A DNA stretch of 64,000 nucleotides from Spiribacter sp. 2438 (lineage in GTDB: Bacteria > Pseudomonadota > Gammaproteobacteria > Nitrococcales > Nitrococcaceae). A program made the position numbers and the translations under genes. The notes below the pieces were generated by a model. It made no database searches and was not told the origin of the DNA. It saw only the letters and a program-made list of their open reading frames with translations. Within the stretch, counting starts at the first letter, position 1, and every line of letters begins with the position of its first letter. Below are positions 36,906 to 48,845 of this stretch, one piece after another. The DNA lies in NCBI RefSeq assembly GCF_009676705.1, contig NZ_CP046046.1, forward strand, positions 1,488,001 to 1,552,000. Reading direction: 5' to 3'.

Positions 36906-37427
36906 ATGGAGCAGAACGGCTACACCCTGATTGGCCTGATGGCCGCCATTGGCCTGGCTGCACTGGTGACCGGCCTGGGGATGCCGTCATTCCTGACGGC
37001 CTGGGACCGGCATGCCCTCACCCTGACCGCCGATCGACTGATGGCGGACATTGCCTATGCGCGACATGAGGCCATGCTTCGAGGCGAGCGGGTGGTCCTT
37101 GAGCCCCGGCAGGAGGAATGGCGGAGCGGTTGGCGAGTCCGCCTGGCGATGGACCCGCCCGGTGAGGGTCCCAATCTTCGCACCCAGCCACCGTTGCCCG
37201 ACCGACAGGCGCTGGAAACCAATGCGGGCATTGGCTCGCGGCTGACTTATCGACCGGATGGGCGTAGCGAGGGACCCGGTGGGGGCCTGCAGATGGGACG
37301 GTTTTTCCTCTGTCTCCATCAGGCTGGCACCGCCGGGCGGAGTATCGTGATCAGCTCCACCGGCCGTGCCCGGCTGAGTCGCGACCCGGCGGACCTGACC
37401 GGAAGCCGGTGCGCGCCTAATCCGTAA
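36906..37427 (+). CDS. FimT/FimU (GspH-like) minor pseudopilin
   Basis: The 173-residue protein has a very short leader (MEQNG) and a prepilin-like N-terminus [15 protein letters not shown], followed by the GspH/FimT pattern [25 protein letters not shown]-terminal SSTGRARL and one cysteine pair also fit the family. The residue at position 5 of the mature protein is Gly instead of the nearly invariant Glu. Its last 11 bases overlap the 3' end of convergent ispH. No PilV, PilW, PilX or PilY1 genes are adjacent. Confidence 0.8.
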   Translation: MEQNGYTLIGLMAAIGLAALVTGLGMPSFLTAWDRHALTLTADRLMADIAYARHEAMLRGERVVLEPRQEEWRSGWRVRLAMDPPGEGPNLRTQPPLPDRQALETNAGIGSRLTYRPDGRSEGPGGGLQMGRFFLCLHQAGTAGRSIVISSTGRARLSRDPADLTGSRCAPNP

Positions 37428-38400
37428 CCGGCTGTATTTCACCCCGTTTCGGGATCGCGCGCATCAGGTCCCGGGGCATGGAAAACACCACATCCTCGGT
37501 ATGGCTGCCACTGAGATCGGGGCGTTTCGCCCCCCACTCCGCCAGTCGGTCAATGACATCCCGGACCAGCGACTCCGGCGCCGATGCCCCTGCCGTGACA
37601 CCAATTTTTTCCGCCGACTGGACCCACTCCGCACGAATTTCCGTGGCTTCATCGATCTGGTACGCCGACACCCCCATCCGCTGCGCCAGCTCGGTCAGCC
37701 GCAGGGTATTGGAGCTGTTGAAGGACCCCACCACCAGCACCACGTCCACCTGAGCCGCCAGTTCCCGCACCGCATCCTGACGATTCTGTGTGGCGTAGCA
37801 GATGTCATCCTTGCGGGGGCCTTCAATGGCCGGAAAACGCTCACGCAGCGCGTCCTTGACCGCCGCCGTATCATCCATGGAGAGCGTTGTCTGGCTGACG
37901 TAAGCGAGATTGCTTTCATCCCGGACTTCCAGATCCCTGGCATCTTCCGGCGTCTCGACCAGATAAATGCCGCCCTCGTGGGCCTGTTCCCCCACATACT
38001 GACCGAGCGTGCCATCCACTTCGGGGTGCCCGTCGTGACCGATCAGCACCACCTCGCGGCCCTGCCGCGCATGGCGTCGAACCTCCATGTGGACTTTGGT
38101 CACCAGCGGACAGGTGGCGTCGAACACGTGAAGGCCCCGCGCTACCGCTTCATCGCGGACCGCCTGAGAAACCCCGTGGGCAGAAAAGATCAGGGTCGAT
38201 CCGGCCGGCACGCCCTCCAGCTCCTCGACGAATATCGCCCCTTTCTGCCGTAACTCATCCACCACCGTGCGGTTGTGGACCACCTCGTGCCGGACGTAGA
38301 TGGGCCGACCAAACGCCTCCAGAGCCTGTTCGACAATGCTGATGGCCCGATCCACGCCGGCGCAGAAACCGCGGGGGTTCGCCAATTTTATTTCCTGCAT
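37417..38400 (-). CDS. ispH: 4-hydroxy-3-methylbut-2-enyl diphosphate reductase
   Basis: IspH (LytB) is the iron-sulfur enzyme of the last MEP-pathway step, producing IPP and DMAPP. The 327-residue protein has the three cluster cysteines in GFCAGVDRA near residue 12, [11 protein letters not shown] near residue 96 and [11 protein letters not shown] near residue 197, plus the catalytic glutamate region. It overlaps lspA by 13 bases. Its products feed IspA and IspB, also encoded in this window. Confidence 0.95.
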   Translation of the reverse strand: MQEIKLANPRGFCAGVDRAISIVEQALEAFGRPIYVRHEVVHNRTVVDELRQKGAIFVEELEGVPAGSTLIFSAHGVSQAVRDEAVARGLHVFDATCPLVTKVHMEVRRHARQGREVVLIGHDGHPEVDGTLGQYVGEQAHEGGIYLVETPEDARDLEVRDESNLAYVSQTTLSMDDTAAVKDALRERFPAIEGPRKDDICYATQNRQDAVRELAAQVDVVLVVGSFNSSNTLRLTELAQRMGVSAYQIDEATEIRAEWVQSAEKIGVTAGASAPESLVRDVIDRLAEWGAKRPDLSGSHTEDVVFSMPRDLMRAIPKRGEIQPVTD

Positions 38401-38873
38401 GTTCTCGACTCTCTGAACAGTCCGATGAGAAGTAGCACAACCCCTACCGTAATCGCTGAGTCGGCCACATTAAAAGTCGGCCAGTGCCATCCGGCCAGAT
38501 GCAGATCGATAAAATCGACCACGACACCCAGCATCAGGCGATCGACCAGGTTGCCCACAGCGCCCCCCAGCACGCCGGCGACGCCCAGGGCCTGCAGCCA
38601 GTCACTGCGGGGCAGTCCCCGCAGCCAAACCAGCAGATAGGCACTGATGGCAAGCGCCACGGCGACAAAGAACCAGCGCTGCCAGCCATCTCCGTCCGCC
38701 AGAAAACTGAACGCCGCCCCGGGGTTGAAAGCCAGTCGCAGATTCAAAAAGGGCAGCACCTCAACCGGCTCATAAGGCCGAAGCAGAGTCAGTGCCAGCC
38801 ACTTGGTCATCTGATCCAGGGCGACCAGCGCGGCGGCGATCAGCACACCGGGTTTGAAAGCCGAGGTCGCCAT
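38388..38873 (-). CDS. lspA: Lipoprotein signal peptidase
   Basis: LspA is the inner-membrane aspartyl protease that removes lipoprotein signal peptides. The 161-residue protein has four membrane segments and both catalytic aspartates in NLVDRLMLG near residue 114 and FNVADSAI near residue 136. [10 protein letters not shown] at 38873 is preferred over an in-frame extension that runs into ileS. It lies 7 bases after ileS and overlaps ispH; the FKBP-type gene found here in E. coli (fkpB) is missing. Confidence 0.94.
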   Translation of the reverse strand: MATSAFKPGVLIAAALVALDQMTKWLALTLLRPYEPVEVLPFLNLRLAFNPGAAFSFLADGDGWQRWFFVAVALAISAYLLVWLRGLPRSDWLQALGVAGVLGGAVGNLVDRLMLGVVVDFIDLHLAGWHWPTFNVADSAITVGVVLLLIGLFRESRTCRK

Positions 38874-38880
38874 GACGCGC

Positions 38881-41700
38881 TCAGGCAAATCGCCGATGCT
38901 CTCCGCTGCCGGAGACATTGCTGAGGCAGCGACCACACAGCCCGGGATACTCTGGATCCGCACCGACGTCGGCCTGCCGGTGCCAGCAGCGCTCACACTT
39001 GGGGTGAGGGCTCGCCTCCACCGAGAAGCGGAAGGGGGTTCCGTCATCCAGCTGCCCGGTCAGCGTCTCGCTGCCCGCGGCCTCCAGCGGATGCACCCGC
39101 GCCGCCGAGGTAATCAGCAGGAAACGCAGTTCCTCACCGAGAAGGCCCCAGCGCGTGGCCAGCGGTTCAGGGCAGAACAGATCCACTTCGGCCTCCAGGG
39201 TGGCTCCCAACACCTGCTCGTTTCGCAGGGCTTCAATCCGCTTGGCGACGATCTCCCGCAGCTGGAGGATGCTCTCCCAGAACGCATGATCCATGGGGCC
39301 CTCATCCAGCGGGAACAGGCCGTCATACCACTCTGCCTCGAATACGCTCGCCGCCCGCTCGCCGGGTAGATGCTCCCAGATCTCGTCGGCGGTGAAAGAA
39401 AGGGTCGGCATCAGCCAGCGCACCAGCGCCTCGGCGATGTGCCACATGGCCGTCTGGGCCGATCGCCGGGCAGTGCTGTCCGCCTGGGTCGTGTATTGCC
39501 GATCCTTGATAACGTCCAGATAGAAACCGCCCATGTCCAGGACGCAGAAATGGTGGACGCGCTGATGCAGCTGGTGAAAATCGAACCGATCACAATCGTC
39601 GATGACTGCCTGCTGAAGACGGTGGGCGCGGTCAATGGCCCAACGGTCCAGTGGCAACAGCTCGGAGGCGGGTAGCGCATTCACGGCGGGGTCGAAGCCC
39701 GCCATGTTGGCCAGCAGAAAGCGGGCGGTATTGCGCATTCGACGATAGGCGTCGGCGGCACGCTTGAGGATATCGTCCGATACGGCAATTTCGCCGGTGT
39801 AGTCCGACGAGGCGACCCAGAGCCTGAGAATGTCGGCGCCCAGCTGATTCATGACCGACTGGGGGGCAATGACGTTGCCCCGCGACTTGGACATCTTGCG
39901 GCCCTGCTCATCCACCGTGAAGCCGTGGGTGAGAACCGCCTGATAAGGCGGTGTGCCATTGATCATCATCGAGGTCAGCAGTGAGGACTGGAACCAGCCC
40001 CGATACTGGTCGCTGCCTTCGAGGTAGAGGTCCGCTGGCCAATCCAGATCATCGCGACCCCGGAGAACGGTTTCATGGGTGGTGCCGGAATCGAACCAGA
40101 CATCGAGAATGTCATTGACCTTCTCGTACTGATCGGCCTCCTCGCCCAACAGGTCTTCGGCGTCGAGCTCGAACCAGGCATCGATGCCGTCCTTTTCCAT
40201 GCGCTGGGCCACGGCCTCGATCAGCCGATCGGTCTCTGGATGGGGTTCGCCGGTGTTCCGATCCACAAACAGGGCAATGGGCACCCCCCAGTTGCGCTGG
40301 CGGGAAATGCACCACTCCGGGCGATTGCGCACCATGGCGGCCATGCGCTCCTCGCCCCAGGACGGCACCCAGTCGACATCGTCCAGAGCGGCCAGGGTCT
40401 TTTCCCGCACATCGCCTGCCTCGAGATTCAGGAACCACTGGGGTGTGGCTCGAAAGAGGATGGGTGTCTTGTGCCGCCAGCAATGGGGATAACTGTGCCG
40501 GTAGGGCTCGTGGTGCAGCAGCGCACCGACCTCGTCGAGACGCTGGACGATGTCCCGGTTGGCATCAAAGGCAAACTGCCCCTGAAAATCGCCCTCCACG
40601 AATCGACCGGCGCCGTCCAGCGGGTTATCCAGGGGCAGTTGATAGCGCTGACCGACCACGAAGTCGTCCACCCCGTGATCCGGCGCGGTGTGGACGCAGC
40701 CGGTGCCAGCCTCGGTGGTCACGTGGTCACCCAGGATCACCGGCACCTGTCGCGGCAGCCAGGGGTGCTGGAGACTCAGACCCTCGAGATCACGGCCGCG
40801 ACAGCGCCCCACGATGCCGTAGTGTTCGATGCCGCATCGCTGGAGCGCCGTTTCATGCAAGTCATCCGCGATCAGCAACAACTCCTGCTCGTGCTCGACG
40901 GACACCAGGACGTAGTCGAAATCCGGATGCAGAACCACCGCCTGGTTGGCGGGCAGGGTCCAGGGCGTGGTGGTCCAGATCACCACCGAGACCGGCAGAT
41001 CATCCGCCTCCACCGCTGAGCCGCAGCGGCGGGCGAATCCCGCCGCATCCACCGCGCGGAAACGCACGTCCACCGCCGGCGAGGTGTGCTCCTCGTATTC
41101 GACTTCGGCCTCGGCCAGCGCCGAGCCGCAGTCGGTGCACCAGTGGACGGGCTTGAAGCCGCGTTTGAGGTGGCCCTTGCGAACAATGGTGCCCAGCGCC
41201 CGGAGGATATTGGCCTCGGTGCCCGGCGCCATGGTGAGGTACGGCGAATCCCAGTCGCCCAGCACCCCCAGGCGCTGAAAGTCCTCGCTCTGTCCGGCGA
41301 CCTGCTCGCTGGCGAAGGCGCGACAGGCATCCCGAAATGCCCGGGGGGTGACCGCCTCACCAGCCTTGCCAATGTCCTGCTCCACCTTGTGCTCGATGGG
41401 AAGCCCGTGACAGTCCCAACCCGGCACATACACCGCGTCATAGCCATCCAGGCTGCGGCTTTTGACGATCATGTCCTTGAGGATCTTGTTGACCGCATGG
41501 CCGATATGAATATCGCCATTGGCGTACGGGGGGCCATCATGCAGCACCCAGCGCTGACGTCCGGCCCGGGACTCGCGCAGTCGCTGATAGACCCCTTGTT
41601 CGCGCCATTTCGCCAACCGCTTGGGCTCGCTTTTCGCCAGGCCGGCGCGCATCGGAAAAGCGGTTCGGGGCAGATTGAGGGTGTCCTTGTAATCGCTCAC
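38881..41700 (-). CDS. ileS: Isoleucyl-tRNA synthetase
   Basis: The 939-residue class I synthetase has the HIGH-type motif [11 protein letters not shown] near residue 60, an editing domain, the KMSKS loop KMSKSRGNV near residue 603 and a C-terminal zinc finger with CERCWHR and CGRC. Length equals the bacterial type (E. coli 938). The start is GTG at 41700 (reading [16 protein letters not shown]), since no suitable ATG is present and longer frames run into ribF. It is followed by lspA and preceded by ribF with a 4-base spacer. Confidence 0.95.
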   Translation of the reverse strand: MSDYKDTLNLPRTAFPMRAGLAKSEPKRLAKWREQGVYQRLRESRAGRQRWVLHDGPPYANGDIHIGHAVNKILKDMIVKSRSLDGYDAVYVPGWDCHGLPIEHKVEQDIGKAGEAVTPRAFRDACRAFASEQVAGQSEDFQRLGVLGDWDSPYLTMAPGTEANILRALGTIVRKGHLKRGFKPVHWCTDCGSALAEAEVEYEEHTSPAVDVRFRAVDAAGFARRCGSAVEADDLPVSVVIWTTTPWTLPANQAVVLHPDFDYVLVSVEHEQELLLIADDLHETALQRCGIEHYGIVGRCRGRDLEGLSLQHPWLPRQVPVILGDHVTTEAGTGCVHTAPDHGVDDFVVGQRYQLPLDNPLDGAGRFVEGDFQGQFAFDANRDIVQRLDEVGALLHHEPYRHSYPHCWRHKTPILFRATPQWFLNLEAGDVREKTLAALDDVDWVPSWGEERMAAMVRNRPEWCISRQRNWGVPIALFVDRNTGEPHPETDRLIEAVAQRMEKDGIDAWFELDAEDLLGEEADQYEKVNDILDVWFDSGTTHETVLRGRDDLDWPADLYLEGSDQYRGWFQSSLLTSMMINGTPPYQAVLTHGFTVDEQGRKMSKSRGNVIAPQSVMNQLGADILRLWVASSDYTGEIAVSDDILKRAADAYRRMRNTARFLLANMAGFDPAVNALPASELLPLDRWAIDRAHRLQQAVIDDCDRFDFHQLHQRVHHFCVLDMGGFYLDVIKDRQYTTQADSTARRSAQTAMWHIAEALVRWLMPTLSFTADEIWEHLPGERAASVFEAEWYDGLFPLDEGPMDHAFWESILQLREIVAKRIEALRNEQVLGATLEAEVDLFCPEPLATRWGLLGEELRFLLITSAARVHPLEAAGSETLTGQLDDGTPFRFSVEASPHPKCERCWHRQADVGADPEYPGLCGRCLSNVSGSGEHRRFA

Positions 41701-41704
41701 GGGG

Positions 41705-42661
41705 TCATCCTGCTCTGTCGGGAATTGTATAACCTTGGGTCCGAAACCAGTGCCTGGCAGACGCCACATCGGCGGCAATCTGCTCGGAGAGCGCGTCCAG
41801 GCCCCTGAAATCCGTCTCGGGGCGCTGCCATTCCAGGAGCTCCACCGAGATGGTCCGGCCGTAAATGTCACCGCTGAAATCCAGCAGGTAAGTCTCCAGC
41901 AGGGTCTCAACCCCATTCACGGTCGGACGGGTGCCCAGACTGGCAACTCCGGGCCAGGGCTGATCGGCCAACCCATGAACCAGCACGTTGAATATGCCCC
42001 GCATGGGAGGGGGCTGATGGCCGAACCGCAGATTGGCCGTGGGCCAGCCCAGCTGGCGCCCCAGCGCCTGCCCACGCACCACCCGGCCGGAAATGGACAG
42101 GCGCCGTCCGAGCAGCGCTTCGGTCATCGCCATGTCACCCGCGGCCAGGGACCGGCGGACCCGACTGCTGCTTACCCGCTCACCTTCATGACTGATGGTG
42201 GGCATGCGCTGTAACTCGAAACCGTGATGGCGAGCGGCTTCCTCAAGCATGCCGTAGTCTCCCCGGCGTCGGTGGCCGAACCGGAAATCGTCACCGACCA
42301 TCAGGAAGCGCGCGCCGATTCCATCCACAATGAGGCCCTGGATGAAGTCTTCCGCCGACTGGGCCGCCAGTCGGGCATCGAAACGAAGGCACAGGGTCCG
42401 ATCCACCCCCAGGGAGGCCAGCACCTGCAGCTTGTCCCGCAGTCGGGTGATGCGCCCGGGCGCGTTGTCCGGTGCAAAGAACTCCCGCGGTTGGGGCTCG
42501 AAGATCACCACGGTGGTGGGCAGACCCAGCCGCTGGCCTGCCGCCTGCAACGTTTCAATGACCGAGCGATGGCCGCGATGGATGCCATCGAAGTTGCCGA
42601 TGGTCGCCACGCTGGGACGATGTCTCGCCTTCAGATTGTGCGCGCCCCTCACGAGCTCCAT
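41705..42661 (-). CDS. ribF: Bifunctional riboflavin kinase/FAD synthetase
   Basis: RibF phosphorylates riboflavin to FMN and adenylates FMN to FAD. The 318-residue protein has an N-terminal nucleotidyltransferase domain ([17 protein letters not shown] near residue 20, SSSRVRRSL near residue 162) and a C-terminal kinase domain (GWPTANLRF near residue 206, [11 protein letters not shown] near residue 260). It sits between murJ and ileS, the common order in gammaproteobacteria, and probably belongs to the same transcription unit. Confidence 0.94.
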   Translation of the reverse strand: MELVRGAHNLKARHRPSVATIGNFDGIHRGHRSVIETLQAAGQRLGLPTTVVIFEPQPREFFAPDNAPGRITRLRDKLQVLASLGVDRTLCLRFDARLAAQSAEDFIQGLIVDGIGARFLMVGDDFRFGHRRRGDYGMLEEAARHHGFELQRMPTISHEGERVSSSRVRRSLAAGDMAMTEALLGRRLSISGRVVRGQALGRQLGWPTANLRFGHQPPPMRGIFNVLVHGLADQPWPGVASLGTRPTVNGVETLLETYLLDFSGDIYGRTISVELLEWQRPETDFRGLDALSEQIAADVASARHWFRTQGYTIPDRAG

Positions 42662-42718
42662 GGGCTGCTCCGTCGCAGTCTGACCAAAAGCCGCCAGTAT
42701 ACGGTAGCGGGATCCCGT

Positions 42719-44272
42719 TCAGCCACGCGGGACCGCCGGCTCGATAAACTGCCGCGGCCGCCGTCCCCGAAGCCACAACACAAAGAAGTAAACCGCTGCT
42801 CCCGCCAGGATGAGGGCAGCCAGCGAGCCCGCCCGGCCGAATACCCCCTGATCAAGCCAGAAATCGGACTGGCTGGCCGGCCAGTAGAGCACGGCCCCCA
42901 TGGCCAGCGCGGCCAGGCCGGAATCCCGCAGCAGGGCCGGCCAGCCCGGACAGGGCCGATAAACGCCGGCCTTTCGCAGCCCCCGGAACAGCAGGGCGGC
43001 GTTCACCCACGCCGCCAGGCCGGTGGCCGCCGCGAGCCCGGCATGAGCCACTCCCGTGCCGAACAGCGTCACCACCAGGGTAATGCTGAGTATCATATTG
43101 ACGCCCATGGCGATGAGGGCGCAGCGCACGGGCCCACGGGTTTCCTGCCGCGAGAAGTACCCGGGCACCAGAACCTTGACCAGCACGAAGCCCATCAAGC
43201 CCATGCCATACGCCATGAGGCTCCAGCGGGCGGCGGCAACGTCTGCGGGGGAAAACTGGCCGTACTGGAAAAGTGTGGTGAGTAACGGCCCAGCCAGCAC
43301 CACCAGCCCCACGGTGGCCGGCAGAATCATCAGCAACGTGATACGAAGGGCCCAGTCCAGCGTGGCATTGAAACGCTCCGGGGCCTGCGTCGAATATTCC
43401 CCGGAAAGCCTTGGCAGAATCACCGTGGCCAGCGCCATGCCAAACACCCCCAGCGGAAACTCCATCAGACGATCGGACCAGTAAAGCCAGCTGATGGAGC
43501 CGGCGATCAGAAAGGACGCCAGGATGGTGTCAAGCAACAGATTGATTTGCTGAACCGAGGTACTGAAGACCGTCGGCCCCATCAACCGGAGAATGCGCCG
43601 GACACCGGGGTGCTGCCAGTCCGGTCGTGGCCAGGCCAGCAACCCCCGCCGCCACAGGAACGGCAGCTGCAGGGCGAGCTGAAGGAAGCCGGCCACCGGC
43701 ACCGCCAGCGCCAGCGCCAGGACGCCATTGGCGAACTGCGGCGCCAGCCAGATGGCCGCCGCGATCAGGCAGAGATTCAATAACACCGGTGCGAAAGCCG
43801 GCGGACCGAAACTCTCGTAGGTGTTCAGCACCGCGGCAGCGGCGGCGGTGAGCGCAATGAGCAAAAGGTAAGGGAAAGTCAGGCGCAGCATGTCGCTGGC
43901 CAGTGCCAGCTGCTCGGCGTCGCCGGCAAAGCCCGGGGCGAACACCCGGACCAGCCCCGGAGAACCCAGAACCGCCAGGATGGTGATGGCCAGCAGCACC
44001 AGGGCCAGGCAACCCGTGGCCCGGGCAAACAACTGTCGAACCGCTTCGTCGCCGCCGGCCTGGCGCTCAGCGGCCAGCACCGGCACGAATGCCTGCTGAA
44101 AAGCCCCCTCGGCAAACAGCCGACGGAAGAAGTTGGGAATTTTAAAAGCGACAAAGAAGGCATCGGTCGCCGCGGACGGCCCGAAGACGACTCCCAGGAC
44201 GATGTCCCGAACCAGCCCCAGCACCCGGGAAAACAGCGTCCAGCCGCCAAATGTCGTTATTGACCGCAGCAT
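42719..44272 (-). CDS. murJ: Lipid II flippase MurJ
   Basis: MurJ moves lipid II across the inner membrane for peptidoglycan synthesis. The 517-residue protein has about 14 membrane segments and the conserved N-terminal pattern TLFSRVLGLVRDIVLGVVFG, with ATDAFFVAFKIPNFFRRLFAEGAFQQAFVPV, near residues 13-67, containing the essential arginines. It is divergent from rpsT across 130 bases and precedes ribF on the minus strand. Confidence 0.95.
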   Translation of the reverse strand: MLRSITTFGGWTLFSRVLGLVRDIVLGVVFGPSAATDAFFVAFKIPNFFRRLFAEGAFQQAFVPVLAAERQAGGDEAVRQLFARATGCLALVLLAITILAVLGSPGLVRVFAPGFAGDAEQLALASDMLRLTFPYLLLIALTAAAAAVLNTYESFGPPAFAPVLLNLCLIAAAIWLAPQFANGVLALALAVPVAGFLQLALQLPFLWRRGLLAWPRPDWQHPGVRRILRLMGPTVFSTSVQQINLLLDTILASFLIAGSISWLYWSDRLMEFPLGVFGMALATVILPRLSGEYSTQAPERFNATLDWALRITLLMILPATVGLVVLAGPLLTTLFQYGQFSPADVAAARWSLMAYGMGLMGFVLVKVLVPGYFSRQETRGPVRCALIAMGVNMILSITLVVTLFGTGVAHAGLAAATGLAAWVNAALLFRGLRKAGVYRPCPGWPALLRDSGLAALAMGAVLYWPASQSDFWLDQGVFGRAGSLAALILAGAAVYFFVLWLRGRRPRQFIEPAVPRG

Positions 44273-44329
44273 GCCTCGGCCCCAGCGCCCCTTTTCACCC
44301 TCTCGGACCGGTGCCCGGGCCGATCCCAG

Positions 44330-44358
44330 TTGACATTTCGTCGACGGATTCGCATATT
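44330..44358 (+). promoter_or_regulatory. Predicted rpsT promoter
   Basis: A perfect TTGACA at 44330-44335 is followed after 17 bases by CATATT at 44353-44358. The transcript would start near 44365, about 38 bases upstream of the TTG start codon of rpsT. Confidence 0.65.
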
Positions 44359-44402
44359 ACCGCTCTTTTCTCCCGGACACAGATTTCAACAGGAGCAGCC
44401 CG

Positions 44403-44666
44403 TTGGCCAATATCGCCTCTGCCAGAAAACGCGCCCGTCAGGCCGAAATCCGGCGCCGTCACAATCAGGCCCGTCGCTCGATGATGCGCACCAAACTCAA
44501 AGAGGTGACCGTTGCCATCGCCAAGGGCGATCGGGCCGCCGCCGAGGCCGCGTACGCCGAGGCCGTTCCGGTGCTCGATCGGATGGCGACTCGCGGTGTG
44601 ATTCACCGCAACAAAGCCGCTCGCCACAAGAGCCGGCTGGCGCAGCAGATCAAGGGTCTGGCCTGA
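44403..44666 (+). CDS. rpsT: 30S ribosomal protein S20
   Basis: The 87-residue basic protein starts [20 protein letters not shown], the S20 signature, and binds 16S rRNA early in assembly. The start codon is TTG at 44403 with AGGAG seven bases upstream. E. coli rpsT also uses UUG, where the weak start is linked to autogenous control, so the same may hold here. It is transcribed alone, divergent from murJ and convergent with proB. Confidence 0.96.
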   Translation: MANIASARKRARQAEIRRRHNQARRSMMRTKLKEVTVAIAKGDRAAAEAAYAEAVPVLDRMATRGVIHRNKAARHKSRLAQQIKGLA

Positions 44667-44686
44667 GGCCGTCATCCTGGACGGCC
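44667..44686. other. Inverted repeat between rpsT and proB
   Basis: GGCCGTC (44667-44673) and GACGGCC (44680-44686) form a perfect 7-bp stem with a 6-base loop directly after the rpsT stop. No T-run follows on either strand, so an intrinsic terminator is not supported, although the position suits a transcript end. Confidence 0.4.
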
Positions 44687-44699
44687 CAGCGGTCGGCAC

Positions 44700-46918
<2,219 letters not shown>

Positions 46919-47179
46919 TCAGCCCGCCGGCTGCACACTCACCACACGGCGCTTGTGCGGGCCCTTGCGGCTGAACACCACCTGGCCATCCGTCTTGGCA
47001 AACAGTGTGTGGTCATTGCCGATACCCACATTGTCGCCGGCATGGAAATGGGTACCACGCTGGCGCACCAGAATGTTGCCCGCAATGACGGCCTGGCCGC
47101 CGAAGCGCTTCACACCCAGACGCTTGGATTGCGAGTCGCGACCGTTGCGCGTGCTGCCGCCTGCCTTTTTATGTGCCAT
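46919..47179 (-). CDS. rpmA: 50S ribosomal protein L27
   Basis: The 86-residue protein begins [20 protein letters not shown], the conserved L27 N-terminus, which reaches towards the peptidyl-transferase centre. The rest ([20 protein letters not shown]) is also typical. No N-terminal cleavage extension, as in Firmicutes, is present. It follows rplU by 24 bases. Confidence 0.97.
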   Translation of the reverse strand: MAHKKAGGSTRNGRDSQSKRLGVKRFGGQAVIAGNILVRQRGTHFHAGDNVGIGNDHTLFAKTDGQVVFSRKGPHKRRVVSVQPAG

Positions 47180-47203
47180 CGATCTGTCTCCGCTTTGGAC
47201 GTC

Positions 47204-47518
47204 TTAGCCGGCCTGGATGCCGGTGATTCGAACTTCGGTGTAATGCTGACGGTGGCCATAGTGCCGCTCATAGTCCTTGCGGCGCTTGAACTTCACCACC
47301 TCGATTTTACGGGCACGGGCCTGGTCAACCACTTCGGCGGACACCCGGCCGCCGTCCACCCGGGGCGTTCCGACTCGAATGTCGTCGCCGTCAGCGACCA
47401 GCAGAACCTCGTCAAAGGAAACCGTGTCGCCGGTCTCGGCGTTCAGCTTTTCGACCCGCAGCACGTCCCCCTCGGCGACTCGATACTGTTTGCCACCCGA
47501 CTTGATTACCGCGTACAT
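47204..47518 (-). CDS. rplU: 50S ribosomal protein L21
   Basis: The 104-residue protein has the L21 pattern [20 protein letters not shown] and a C-terminal [21 protein letters not shown], and binds 23S rRNA. It is the first gene of rplU-rpmA-obg-proB and is divergent from ispB, the usual gammaproteobacterial arrangement. A strong promoter is predicted at 47553-47581. Confidence 0.97.
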   Translation of the reverse strand: MYAVIKSGGKQYRVAEGDVLRVEKLNAETGDTVSFDEVLLVADGDDIRVGTPRVDGGRVSAEVVDQARARKIEVVKFKRRKDYERHYGHRQHYTEVRITGIQAG

Positions 47519-47552
47519 CGAAAACTCCAGGACAGTGATTCAAAGCCGCGAA

Positions 47553-47581
47553 AGGATAGCGGTGGACTCGCCCCGGGTCAA
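47553..47581 (-). promoter_or_regulatory. Predicted rplU promoter
   Basis: The minus strand has TTGACC (47576-47581) and TATCCT (47553-47558) separated by 17 bases. This places the transcript start about 25-30 bases upstream of the rplU ATG. Confidence 0.65.
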
Positions 47582-47627
47582 GCCACCAGCACCGCCGTGA
47601 GCCCCGTTGAAACGGGCTTTTGAGTGC

Positions 47628-47656
47628 TTGACACCCCCTACCCCCCTTTCTAGCAT
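47628..47656 (+). promoter_or_regulatory. Predicted ispB promoter
   Basis: A perfect TTGACA at 47628-47633 is followed after 17 bases by TAGCAT at 47651-47656. The transcript would start about 27 bases upstream of the ispB ATG. It is back to back with the rplU promoter. Confidence 0.65.
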
Positions 47657-47689
47657 GCCGGACTCCAACCACCCTCAGGGTCTAGTCAC

Positions 47690-48667
47690 ATGCAAATCGC
47701 CCGGATCCGTGATCGAGTCGGCGGCGACATGGCCGCAGTCGATCACATCGTGCAGAACCGACTGCGCTCCGACGTGGCCCTGATCAATCAGCTGGGCAGC
47801 TACATTATCGGCGGTGGCGGCAAGCGGCTGCGGCCGATGGTAACGGTTCTGATGGCACGGGCCATGGACCGGGAGCTGGCCGGCGATCGCCACGCTTTAC
47901 TCGCGGCGACAGTGGAACTCATCCATACCGCCACCCTGCTGCATGATGACGTCGTCGACGAATCGGTGGTGCGTCGCGGGCGGGAAACGGCCAATCACCT
48001 GTGGGGCAACGAGGCCAGTGTCCTGGTCGGCGACTTCCTGTACACCCGGGCTTTCGAAATGATGGTGGAACTGGACGACATGGCCACCATGGCGGTGTTC
48101 TCCCGAACCACCAACCGCATCGCCGAAGGCGAAGTGATGCAACTGATGCATGTCCATGACCCGGAGGTCACCGAGGCCCGCTACCGGGAAGTGATCTACC
48201 GCAAGACCGCGGTACTGTTCGAGGCTGGCTGTCAGCTCGCCGCCATGCTCGTAACCCCGGGCAATCGGGATTTGGTGGCCGCCGCTGCCGACTACGGGCG
48301 TCACCTGGGCACCGCATTCCAGCTGGCGGATGATGTCCTGGACTACGAAGGGGACGCCGACACCATCGGCAAGAATCTGGGTGATGACCTGGCAGAGGGC
48401 AAGCCGACGCTGCCCCTGATCCACGGCATCGAGCATGCGGATCCGGATCGGGCGGAACGGCTCCGGGAGGCCATTCGCAAAGGTGATCGGGGCGCCATGG
48501 AAACGGTCCGTGAAGCAATTGCGCACACCGGGTCGATTGCCTATACTCGCGACCTTGCCAAACAGGAAGCCGGGCTGGCTGAAAAGGCGTTAGAAGCGCT
48601 TCCTTCCAGCGACTTCCGTGAGGCCCTCGGTGAGCTGGCCCGCTTCTCGGTGGGACGCAATTACTGA
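47690..48667 (+). CDS. ispB: Octaprenyl diphosphate synthase (long-chain trans-prenyltransferase)
   Basis: IspB extends farnesyl diphosphate to the side chain of ubiquinone. The 325-residue protein has the two aspartate-rich motifs LLHDDVVDES near residue 83 and LADDVLDYEGD near residue 212, and GGGGKRLRPM near residue 41. Two small residues near the first motif allow long products; the exact chain length cannot be read from sequence. It is divergent from rplU, and tRNA-Pro follows 9 bases after its stop. Confidence 0.92.
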   Translation: MQIARIRDRVGGDMAAVDHIVQNRLRSDVALINQLGSYIIGGGGKRLRPMVTVLMARAMDRELAGDRHALLAATVELIHTATLLHDDVVDESVVRRGRETANHLWGNEASVLVGDFLYTRAFEMMVELDDMATMAVFSRTTNRIAEGEVMQLMHVHDPEVTEARYREVIYRKTAVLFEAGCQLAAMLVTPGNRDLVAAAADYGRHLGTAFQLADDVLDYEGDADTIGKNLGDDLAEGKPTLPLIHGIEHADPDRAERLREAIRKGDRGAMETVREAIAHTGSIAYTRDLAKQEAGLAEKALEALPSSDFREALGELARFSVGRNY

Positions 48668-48676
48668 GGCATCCAT

Positions 48677-48753
48677 CGGGGTGTAGCTCAGCTTGGTAGA
48701 GCACTGTCTTCGGGAGGCAGGAGTCGCTGGTTCGAATCCAGTCACCCCGACCA
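48677..48753 (+). tRNA. tRNA-Pro (anticodon CGG)
   Basis: The 77-base gene folds as a cloverleaf: acceptor CGGGGTG/CACCCCG, D arm GCTC/GAGC, anticodon stem CTGTC/GGCAG with loop TTCGGGA (anticodon CGG), T stem GCTGG/CCAGT and encoded ACCA end. It reads CCG codons, which are common in a high-GC genome. Confidence 0.97.
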
Positions 48754-48773
48754 TCAATTTTCCGCTCCATTGC

Positions 48774-48796
48774 CAACCCGTTAACGGACAGGGTTG
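48774..48796 (+). other. Weak inverted repeat between tRNA-Pro and pilB
   Basis: CAACCC (48774-48779) and GGGTTG (48791-48796) form a 6-bp stem with an 11-base loop, 20 bases after the tRNA. Without a T-run it is not a clear terminator; it may help end the tRNA transcript before pilB. Confidence 0.25.
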
Positions 48797-48845
48797 ATGG
48801 CGTCTGCTGGAATCAGGTCTTTCGCAGGCCACAGCGGAATGCACC

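Noticed and set aside
47600-47626. Hairpin CCCGT-TGAA-ACGGG followed by CTTTT near the ispB promoter
   Set aside because: The stem is only 5 bp with a weak T-run, and no plus-strand gene ends upstream that would need it.
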